Assembly (NCBI RefSeq): GCF_000217955.3
Contig: NZ_AFOY02000015.1
Location: 124,001-188,000 of the forward strand
Source of the DNA: Pseudomonas fluorescens HK44
Lineage (GTDB): Bacteria > Pseudomonadota > Gammaproteobacteria > Pseudomonadales > Pseudomonadaceae
Reading direction: 5' to 3'
DNA length: 64,000 nucleotides
Shown here: positions 53,690 to 64,000 of the stretch, piece by piece
Layout: every line of letters begins with the position of its first letter
Numbering within the stretch: the stretch's first letter is position 1
The notes under the pieces: generated by a model
The model's input: the letters and a program-made list of their open reading frames with translations, nothing else
Database searches by the model: none
What the model was told of the DNA's origin: nothing
Program-made: the position numbers and the translations under genes

Positions 53690-56355
53690 GGGTAAAACCT
53701 TAGGGCATAAAAAAACGCCGCGCACCTTACGATGCGCGGCGTTTTTTGTGGCGAGGGAGCTTGAACGACCGGGATGTTGGCGTTCGCTGCAGCTTCACGG
53801 AACTCGGCGATCTGGTCGAAACTCAGGTAGCGATAGACATCGCTGGCCATGGTGTCGATTTCTTTCGCGTAGGCCATGTACTCCTCGACGGTCGGCAGGC
53901 GACCCAGGATCGAAGCCACCGACGCCAGCTCGGCCGAAGCCAGGTAGACGTTGGCGCCATCGCCCAGACGGTTCGGGAAGTTACGGGTCGAGGTCGAGAC
54001 CACGGTGGAGTTCGGCTCAACGCGAGCCTGGTTACCCATGCACAGCGAGCAGCCCGGCATTTCCATGCGCGCGCCAGCTTTGCCGTAGATGCCGTAGTAG
54101 CCTTCTTCGGTCAGTTGGTGAGCGTCCATCTTGGTCGGCGGCGACAGCCACAGACGGGTTGGCAGCTGACCCTTGACCTGATCCAGCAGTTTACCGGCAG
54201 CGCGGAAGTGACCGATGTTGGTCATGCACGAACCGATGAACACTTCGTCGATCTTCTCGCCAGCAACGCTGGACAGCAGACGGGCGTCGTCCGGATCGTT
54301 CGGCGCGCAGAGCACAGGCTCTTTGATGTCGGCCAGGTCGATTTCGATGACTTCAGCGTATTCGGCGTCAGCATCGGCAACCATCAGCTCAGGGTTGGCG
54401 ATCCAGGCTTCCATCGCTTGAGCACGACGTTCCAGGGTCCGCGCATCGCCGTAGCCTTCGCCGATCATCCAGCGCAGCAGGGTGATGTTGGAGCTCAGGT
54501 ACTCGGTGATCGACTCTTTCGACAGCTTGATGGTGCAACCGGCAGCCGAACGTTCAGCCGAAGCGTCGGACAGCTCAAAGGCTTGTTCGATGCTCAGGTT
54601 GTCCAGGCCTTCGATTTCCAGGATGCGGCCGGAGAAGGCGTTCTTCTTGCCTTTCTTCTCTACGGTCAGCAGGCCAGCCTGGATCGCGTAGTAAGGAATG
54701 GCGTGAACCAGGTCACGCAGGGTGACGCCCGGTTGCATTTTGCCTTTGAAGCGCACCAGGATCGATTCCGGCATGTCCAGTGGCATCACGCCAGTGGCTG
54801 CGGCGAACGCGACCAGACCGGAACCGGCCGGGAACGAGATGCCCATCGGGAAACGGGTGTGCGAGTCACCACCGGTGCCGACGGTGTCCGGCAGCAGCAT
54901 GCGGTTCAGCCAGCTGTGGATGATGCCGTCGCCCGGACGCAGGGAAACGCCGCCGCGGGTCATGATGAAGTCTGGCAGGGTGTGGTGAGTGGTGACGTCG
55001 ATCGGCTTTGGATAGGCCGCGGTGTGGCAGAAGGACTGCATCACCAGATCGGTCGAGAAGCCCAGGCACGCCAGGTCTTTCAGTTCGTCACGGGTCATCG
55101 GGCCAGTGGTGTCCTGGGAACCGACGGTGGTCATTTTCGGTTCGCAGTAGGTACCTGGGCGAACGCCGGCTACGCCGCACGCCTTGCCGACCATTTTCTG
55201 CGCCAGGGTGAAACCCTTGGTGCTTTCAGCCGGAGCTTCCGGCTTCTTGAACAGGTCGGACGGTGGCAGACCCAGTTCGGCACGCGCCTTCTCGGTCAGG
55301 CCACGGCCGATGATCAGCGGGATACGACCGCCAGCACGGACTTCGTCGAGCAGGACCGGGGTCTTCATTTCGAAGGTGGTCAGGATTTCGTCGCTGTTGT
55401 GCTTGGTGACTTTACCGGCATGAGGGTACAGGTCGATCACGTCGCCCATGTTCATGTTGGTGACGTCGAATTCGATTGGCAATGCGCCGGCATCTTCCAT
55501 GGTGTTGTAGAAGATCGGAGCGATTTTGCTGCCGAAGCAGAAACCGCCAGCGCGCTTGTTCGGCACGTAAGGAACGTCGTCGCCGAAGAACCACAGCACC
55601 GAGTTGGTTGCCGATTTACGCGAAGAGCCGGTACCCACTACGTCGCCGACGTAGGCGATCGGGAAACCTTCGCCGCGCATGGTTTCGATCTGTTTCATCG
55701 GACCGGTGACGCCTTGCTCGTCCGGTACGATGCCGTCACGGGCCATTTTCAGCATGGCCAGGGCGTGCAGCGGGATGTCTGGACGCGACCAGGCATCAGG
55801 CGCAGGGGACAGGTCGTCGGTGTTGGTTTCGCCGGTGACCTTGAATACGCGCAGGCTGATCTTGTCGGCCAGAACCGGGCGGTTCTTGAACCACTCGCCG
55901 TCAGCCCAGGATTGCAGTACGCCTTGAGCGTGAACGTTGCCGTTCTTGGCTTTTTCCGCGACGTCGTGGAAAGCATCGAACATCAGCAGGGTGTGCTTGA
56001 GTTGCGCGGCAGCGACTGCAGCCAGTTCGGCGGAGTCGAGCAGGTCAACCAGGGTCACGATGTTGTAGCCGCCTTGCATGGTGCCAAGCAGTTCAACCGC
56101 GCGCTTTTTGTCGATCAGAGGGGAAGTGGCTTCGCCTTTGGCCAACGCAGACAGGAAGCCGGCCTTTACATAGGCTGCTTCGTCCACGCCAGGCGGAACG
56201 CGATTGGTGATCAGGTCAACGAGGAAAGCTTCTTCGCCAGCAGGAGGATTCTTCAGCAGCTCAACCAGGCCTGCAGTTTGTTCGGCGTTTAGCGGCTGGG
56301 GAACGATACCCAGTGCTGCACGCTCTTCGATATGTTTGCGGTAGGCTTCAAGCAC
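53458..56355 (-). CDS. acnB: Aconitate hydratase B, stop codon lost
   Basis: This TCA-cycle enzyme interconverts citrate and isocitrate and uses a [4Fe-4S] cluster. The cluster cysteines are in [12 protein letters not shown] and [14 protein letters not shown]. The aconitase B order of domains is present: HEAT-like N-terminus, swivel and catalytic part. GTG 56355 after GAGGG gives the family start ([15 protein letters not shown]). The expected end is near NIPVVQA at about 53758, about 866 residues, but no stop is found there. The frame runs 99 residues further, through the terminator and antisense to sulP, to 53458. The tail looks like a mutation or sequencing error, not a domain. Confidence 0.88.
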   Translation of the reverse strand: MLEAYRKHIEERAALGIVPQPLNAEQTAGLVELLKNPPAGEEAFLVDLITNRVPPGVDEAAYVKAGFLSALAKGEATSPLIDKKRAVELLGTMQGGYNIVTLVDLLDSAELAAVAAAQLKHTLLMFDAFHDVAEKAKNGNVHAQGVLQSWADGEWFKNRPVLADKISLRVFKVTGETNTDDLSPAPDAWSRPDIPLHALAMLKMARDGIVPDEQGVTGPMKQIETMRGEGFPIAYVGDVVGTGSSRKSATNSVLWFFGDDVPYVPNKRAGGFCFGSKIAPIFYNTMEDAGALPIEFDVTNMNMGDVIDLYPHAGKVTKHNSDEILTTFEMKTPVLLDEVRAGGRIPLIIGRGLTEKARAELGLPPSDLFKKPEAPAESTKGFTLAQKMVGKACGVAGVRPGTYCEPKMTTVGSQDTTGPMTRDELKDLACLGFSTDLVMQSFCHTAAYPKPIDVTTHHTLPDFIMTRGGVSLRPGDGIIHSWLNRMLLPDTVGTGGDSHTRFPMGISFPAGSGLVAFAAATGVMPLDMPESILVRFKGKMQPGVTLRDLVHAIPYYAIQAGLLTVEKKGKKNAFSGRILEIEGLDNLSIEQAFELSDASAERSAAGCTIKLSKESITEYLSSNITLLRWMIGEGYGDARTLERRAQAMEAWIANPELMVADADAEYAEVIEIDLADIKEPVLCAPNDPDDARLLSSVAGEKIDEVFIGSCMTNIGHFRAAGKLLDQVKGQLPTRLWLSPPTKMDAHQLTEEGYYGIYGKAGARMEMPGCSLCMGNQARVEPNSTVVSTSTRNFPNRLGDGANVYLASAELASVASILGRLPTVEEYMAYAKEIDTMASDVYRYLSFDQIAEFREAAANANIPVVQAPSPQKTPRIVRCAAFFYALRFYPYALSASCTAPSTLKSQRVTCKRLTSGSAESAACASSLRRASTRRLPSLRTRKKNSCNASMLVPSRSGDSSRLRITV
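53709..53747. terminator. Bidirectional terminator between sulP and acnB
   Basis: AAACGCCGCGCA and TGCGCGGCGTTT form a long stem around CCTTACGA, with A-runs on the left and T-runs on the right. It can end transcripts from both sides. The acnB reading frame, unusually, remains open across it. Confidence 0.9.
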
Positions 56356-56763
56356 AGTTATTACCCTCATCAGTGGTCCCAAATGGGTGTCCGGGACGCT
56401 CATCCCGAAATTGCCGTACTCATGCGCTGCGTGGCGTTGTGGGCCGCTTAGCCAGAATTACCGACAATTCCTTACAGAAGCTGCTTTCAAAGTTTTACGC
56501 CTGCAGAACGGGGAGCTGATGAGGGTTGGCGTTGGGCTTTTCCCCGCTGGAAAAACCCTTCGCCAACACCGCTCTGAAGGAACGACTGTGCTCGTGACGC
56601 TTTGAAAACAGCTTCTAACGGACATTGGCGCCTTAAAAGGCTGGCTGATTCTACGGCAAAAAAAAATTAAAGGTAAGTTAGGCCCTGAACTTTGAGGGGT
56701 GATGAATGTTAGACAAAGGGCTAACATGCCGACCTGTTTTGCTTTTCGCGTTTTTGCCTACTT
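56356..56763. promoter_or_regulatory. acnB leader with large nested inverted repeat
   Basis: This 408-bp gap is divergent between acnB and the DUF1289 gene. AGAAGCTGCTTTCAAAG at 56476-56492 pairs with 56600-56616 at 16 of 17 positions. Inside, GTTGGCGTTGGGCTTTTCC (from 56525) pairs with GGAAAAACCCTTCGCCAAC (to 56567), with a few mismatches. The whole structure spans about 140 bp and lies 121 to 262 bases before the acnB start. It could be a leader RNA, a small RNA or a mobile palindrome. Confidence 0.6.
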
Positions 56764-57234
56764 ATGCCCAATCAAACCATCAAGACGCCCTGCGTCGGCC
56801 TCTGTTCCACTGTTTACGGTGATCTGGTGTGCCGCGGCTGCAAGCGTTTCCACCATGAAGTGATTCACTGGAACGGTTACAACGAGGAAGAAAAGCGCGC
56901 CGTCTGGCTGCGTCTTGAGCAGCTGTTGGTGCAAGTGATGGCCGGGAAAATCGAGATTTTCGATCCCTGGCGCCTGCGTGAGCAGCTGGAGCAGCGGAAG
57001 ATCCGCTTTGTGCCGCATCAGTCGCAATATTGCTGGGCGTACCAGTTGATCGCCCGGGGGGCGCGGGTCATCAACAATCTGGAAGCCTACGGGATGGTGT
57101 TGCTGCCGGAGTTCCGCGACTGGAACCTGCCGGAGTTGCGTGATGCCATTGATCGGGAATTTTTCCTGCTGTCGGAAGCGCATTACCAGCGCTATATCGC
57201 GCCGGGTTTCCTGAAGGATGCGTTTGGCGGCTGA
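56764..57234 (+). CDS. DUF1289-domain protein
   Basis: This 156-aa protein has an N-terminal DUF1289 motif: CVGLCSTVYGDLVCRGCKRF followed by HEVIHW, a small cysteine cluster likely to bind metal. The rest is helical, with conserved aromatic residues (FDPWRLREQLEQ, SQYCWAYQLIARG). Function is not known. The ATG is chosen as the only one before the motif; the ribosome-binding site is weak (TTTGCCTACTT). Confidence 0.85.
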   Translation: MPNQTIKTPCVGLCSTVYGDLVCRGCKRFHHEVIHWNGYNEEEKRAVWLRLEQLLVQVMAGKIEIFDPWRLREQLEQRKIRFVPHQSQYCWAYQLIARGARVINNLEAYGMVLLPEFRDWNLPELRDAIDREFFLLSEAHYQRYIAPGFLKDAFGG

Positions 57235-57255
57235 TCAACTGTACACAGTTCAACT

Positions 57256-57283
57256 GTGGGAGCGAGCCTGCTCGCGATGGCGG
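57256..57283. repeat. Single REP element
   Basis: GTGGGAGCGAGCCTGCTCGC followed by GATGGCGG is the same REP type as at 14585 and 16007. No inverted partner is seen here. Confidence 0.85.
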
Positions 57284-57335
57284 CCGGACAGCCGACCGAT
57301 CTCTTGCAGGTGTACATATCCATTGCTGCGGTAAC

Positions 57336-57592
57336 GGCCGCTTAGGGTTTCGCCCTGACGGCGACTCACTTTTGCAGACGCCCAAAAGTAAGCAAAACGC
57401 TTCGCCCCAAGCGTACGGCACCTCGCCTAGGCTCGGCGTTCCTCGCTCCGGTGTCCATCAGGGGGCATCGCCTACGGTCTGCTTCGCGACGACCTCCTCT
57501 CGATGTGTCCGGCTGCGCCGTACGGCGCTGCGCGCCCACCCCCTGATGAACACCTCCACTCGGCCTCCCGAAGGGGCGGGTGGATCAAGATC
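57336..57592. repeat. Long intergenic repeat typical of fluorescent pseudomonads
   Basis: This stretch fills the gap between the DUF1289 gene and metH. It holds blocks such as GGGTTTCGCCCTGACGGCGA, CGCCCAAAAGTAAGCAAAAC and ACGACCTCCTCTCGATGTGT. I recognise these from repeated intergenic sequence in many P. fluorescens-group genomes, where they are often mis-annotated as small proteins. No second copy occurs in this window, so the repeat call rests on prior knowledge. Confidence 0.6.
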
Positions 57593-57673
57593 AACGGCGG
57601 CAGGCGAGCTAACGCTCGGCCTGTTGAGTGGTGGGGGATTGCGTAGCTGCTGCAGGCTGCGATCTGTTGATCC

Positions 57674-61384
<3,711 letters not shown>

Positions 61385-61539
61385 TAGGACTACCTGGTAA
61401 GGCCATTACGAAGGGTCGGAATAATAGCAAACCTGTGTGCTTTTAGAGCATGAGCTGCTTTTGCATGAATATCGCTCATGTTGATGGTCGGGCCAGGACG
61501 GTAGAATCGCGACGTTTTTTCATGATCGGGACCAGGGAT

Positions 61540-63831
61540 ATGTCGTATCGCGTTTTCATCAGCCTCTTTGTGCTGCTTGTCAGCAGTGCCGCCACAGCAC
61601 AAGGCACGGCGCCAGCGATCTCCTATACCCGCGACATTCAGCCGATCTTCACTGAAAAATGCGTGGCTTGCCATGCCTGCTATGACGCCGCCTGTCAGCT
61701 CAATCTGGGCAGTGGCGAAGGTGCGGCGCGTGGAGCCACCAAGAGTCTGGTCTATGATGGCCAGCGCAGCCAGGCGGCTCAACCGACCCGGCTGTTTTAT
61801 GATGCGTTTGGCAAGTCGGCCTGGCAGTCCAAGGGCTTTAGTTCGGTACTCGATGCTCAGGGCAGTCAGGCGGCGCTGATGGCGCGCATGCTCGAGCTCG
61901 GCCACCGGACGCCGCTGCAACCCAACGCCAGATTGCCGGAAGAGATTGTGCTCGGGCTCAATCGCGAGACCATGTGCCCGATGCCAGGGGAGTTCGAGGC
62001 CTATGCCAGCGCCCATCCGAAAGAGGGCATGCCGCTGGCGGTGACCGGGCTGACCGATCAGCAGTACCAGACGCTGCAACGCTGGCTGGCCTCCGGTGCG
62101 CCAATCGACCAGCAGGGTCTGGTCCCCAGCGCCAGGGAAGGCTTGCAGGTCGTGCAGTGGGAAAACCTGCTGAACGCGCCGGGCGCCCGTGAAAGTCTGG
62201 TGGCACGCTGGTTGTTCGAGCACTGGTTTCTGGCTCATGTCCACTTCAAGGACGGCGAGCCGGGGCACTTCTTCCAGTGGGTGCGTTCACGCACGCCAAC
62301 GGGCCAGCCGATCGACCTGATCAACAGCCGTCGCCCGAACGATGATCCGGGCACCCAGGTGTATTACCGCTTGTGGCCGGTGCAAGGGGTGATCGTGCAC
62401 AAGACACACATCACCTATGCGCTGAGCCCGGCGAAAATGGCCCGGGTCAAAACCCTGTTCTACAACGGCAACTGGCAGGTCCACGCCTTGCCCGGTTATG
62501 GCCCGGAACGTCGGGCCAATCCGTTCGAGACCTTCCAGGCGATTCCGGCCCAGGCGCGGTATCAGTTCATGCTCGATAACGCCGAATACTTCGTGCGCAC
62601 CTTTATCCGCGGCCCGGTCTGTCGCGGGCAGATTGCCACCGACGTGATTCGCGACAACTTCTGGGCGTTCTTCCAGGCGCCGGAACATGACCTGTACATC
62701 ACCGATCCGAGTTATCGCGGCAAGGCCACGCCGTTGCTGGCCATGCCCGGCCAGAATGACGATGTCGGCAGCGTGTTGAGCCTGTGGCACGCCTACCGCG
62801 ACAAGCGTAACGAGTACGAAGCCTTGCGCCGTGACACCTACGCCAAAGCACACGCGCCGAGTTGGTCGACCTTGTGGGCCGGTAACGACAACGCCTTGCT
62901 GAGCATCTTCCGGCATTTTGACAGTGCCTCGGTGAACAAGGGCCTGATCGGTGAAGTGCCGCAGACCATGTGGCTGTTCGACTTCCCGTTGCTGGAGCGC
63001 ACCTATTATCAGCTGGCGGTCAACTTCGACGTCTTCGGCAACGTTTCCCACCAGGCGCAGACCCGGCTGTATTTCGACTTGATCCGTAACGGCGCCGAGC
63101 AGAACTTCCTGCGCCTGATGCCGGCCGATTCACGCGACGGGTATCTGGACGACTGGTATCAGAGCAGCGGCAAATTCAAGATGTGGCTGGATTACGAAAG
63201 CATCGACAACGACAAACCGACCGCGCTGAAACTCGACGAGACGGACCCCAAGCGCGACTTCGTCCAGCAATTGCTGATCCGTTACGGTGACCTGAACGCC
63301 AGGCCTGATCCGATCAATCGTTGCGACGGTGCTTATTGCTCACGGCCCAACATTGATCCGGCCTTGCAGAATGCCGAGCAGGCGTTGAGTCGTCTGACCG
63401 CACGCCCGGCGGCCGGGCTCAAGGTGATCGATCAGTTGCCGGAAGCGACGATGCTGCGCATCGAAAGTCGCAGCGGCCATCGCGAGGTGTACAGCCTGCT
63501 GCGCAACCGTGCCCACAGCAACGTGGCGTTCCTGCTCGGCGAGGCGTTGCGCTATCAGCCGGGGCTGGACACCTTGACCATTTATCCCGGCGTGCTGAGC
63601 AGCTACCCGAACTTCATATTCAACATTCCCGCTGAACAAGTGCCGGCGTTTGTCGCTGAGATGGAGAATGCCAAGGATGCCCAGGGCTTCGAGAAAATCG
63701 TCGAACACTGGGGCATTCGTCGCAGCCATCCGCAGTTCTGGCAGTATTTCCACGATTTAAGCCGGTATATCCACGAGACCGATCCGGTGGAAGAGGGTGT
63801 ACTGGACATGAATCGCTATGAAAACCTGTGA
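61540..63831 (+). CDS. cti: Fatty acid cis/trans isomerase
   Basis: This 763-aa periplasmic enzyme turns cis-unsaturated membrane fatty acids into trans forms under solvent or heat stress. It has a signal peptide (MSYRVFISLFVLLVSSAATA) and, early in the mature part, the cytochrome-c motif CVACH for covalent haem. The length matches pseudomonad Cti. ATG 61540 gives the signal peptide; the upstream in-frame ATGs do not. The metH-cti-nfuA order is conserved in pseudomonads. Confidence 0.94.
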   Translation: MSYRVFISLFVLLVSSAATAQGTAPAISYTRDIQPIFTEKCVACHACYDAACQLNLGSGEGAARGATKSLVYDGQRSQAAQPTRLFYDAFGKSAWQSKGFSSVLDAQGSQAALMARMLELGHRTPLQPNARLPEEIVLGLNRETMCPMPGEFEAYASAHPKEGMPLAVTGLTDQQYQTLQRWLASGAPIDQQGLVPSAREGLQVVQWENLLNAPGARESLVARWLFEHWFLAHVHFKDGEPGHFFQWVRSRTPTGQPIDLINSRRPNDDPGTQVYYRLWPVQGVIVHKTHITYALSPAKMARVKTLFYNGNWQVHALPGYGPERRANPFETFQAIPAQARYQFMLDNAEYFVRTFIRGPVCRGQIATDVIRDNFWAFFQAPEHDLYITDPSYRGKATPLLAMPGQNDDVGSVLSLWHAYRDKRNEYEALRRDTYAKAHAPSWSTLWAGNDNALLSIFRHFDSASVNKGLIGEVPQTMWLFDFPLLERTYYQLAVNFDVFGNVSHQAQTRLYFDLIRNGAEQNFLRLMPADSRDGYLDDWYQSSGKFKMWLDYESIDNDKPTALKLDETDPKRDFVQQLLIRYGDLNARPDPINRCDGAYCSRPNIDPALQNAEQALSRLTARPAAGLKVIDQLPEATMLRIESRSGHREVYSLLRNRAHSNVAFLLGEALRYQPGLDTLTIYPGVLSSYPNFIFNIPAEQVPAFVAEMENAKDAQGFEKIVEHWGIRRSHPQFWQYFHDLSRYIHETDPVEEGVLDMNRYENL

Positions 63832-63889
63832 TCGAGCTGCCGTTCGCCCTGGCGGCGACCGGATCTTTCCCGACAAAAATACTGGGACT

Positions 63890-63917
63890 TTGTCCGGCGC
63901 GATGATTGGCGTAAACT
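63890..63917 (+). promoter_or_regulatory. Possible sigma-70 promoter of nfuA
   Basis: TTGTCC (63890-63895) and TAAACT (63912-63917) are spaced 16 bp apart, 25 bp before the nfuA start codon. The match is moderate. Confidence 0.35.
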
Positions 63918-63942
63918 GCGCGCAAGCCTGCGAGGAACTTCC

Positions 63943-64000
63943 ATGACCGCCATTACCATTACCGACGCCGCCCACGATTATCTGGCTGATCTGCTCTCCA
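63943..64000 (+). CDS. nfuA: Fe-S biogenesis protein NfuA, 5' end only
   Basis: The window ends 58 bases into this gene. The visible start MTAITITDAAHDYLADLLS matches pseudomonad NfuA, an iron-sulfur carrier with an A-type N-terminal domain and a Nfu C-terminal domain. GAGGAAC precedes the ATG. The C-terminal CxxC cannot be seen here. Confidence 0.85.
   Translation, partial: MTAITITDAAHDYLADLLS

Noticed and set aside
53746..56292. Very long open frame on the plus strand opposite acnB
   Set aside because: It is the high-GC mirror of the acnB codons. It has low-complexity His/Gly/Arg-rich composition and no domain, and acnB itself is unmistakable.
61385..61539. Possible cobalamin riboswitch upstream of metH
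   Set aside because: The gap is only 155 bp, is shared with cti, and shows no B12-box sequence.

Overview
The window looks like chromosome from the Pseudomonas fluorescens species complex. The evidence is GC-rich codon use, pseudomonad REP elements, the metH-cti-nfuA order known from P. aeruginosa, and a type VI secretion (T6SS) cluster laid out like P. aeruginosa HSI-III. All calls come from reading the sequence and from family knowledge; no searches were run.

Layout. 1-4650: an AT-richer accessory fragment with a second leucyl-tRNA synthetase whose editing site looks destroyed, then the first 22 codons of a possible transporter cut by an IS66-family element. 4651-14570: ordinary and small conserved genes (GST, patatin-like lipase, DksA2-like factor, chemoreceptor, betaine-type binding protein, several hypotheticals). 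Among them is what looks like a decayed inositol locus: a frameshifted RpiR regulator with iolC and oprB remnants. 14650-16006: an IS110/IS1111-type element sitting between the two halves of a REP pair. 16062-22131: a six-gene Mrp/Pha cation/proton antiporter operon. 22331-28316: a divergent exporter/regulator pair, an FAD enzyme, and an SDR-phosphotransferase unit followed by a deletion scar. 28506-49179: a complete T6SS. 49196-53689: a 2-hydroxyacid dehydrogenase, an amino-acid transporter and a SulP transporter. 53458-64000: acnB, a DUF1289 gene, a repeat-filled gap, metH, cti and the start of nfuA.

How the T6SS fits together. Two divergent arms meet at 41410-41615. The minus arm runs tssB, tssC, hcp, tssE, tssF, tssG, clpV, then two AT-richer unknown genes, vgrG and a MORN-repeat gene. 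The plus arm runs tssJ, tssK, tssL, tssM, tssA. A PAAR-like gene converges on the MORN gene. All 13 core components are present. The two unknown genes between clpV and vgrG are in the usual cargo position. One of them has a His/Cys pattern like caspase-fold (C80/CHAT-like) peptidases and is the best candidate for something undescribed.

Gene decay is frequent: a 17-bp tandem duplication in the RpiR gene, iolC and oprB remnants, a histidine-phosphatase/oxidoreductase deletion scar, an IS66-truncated ORF, and an acnB frame that has lost its expected stop and runs through its own terminator.
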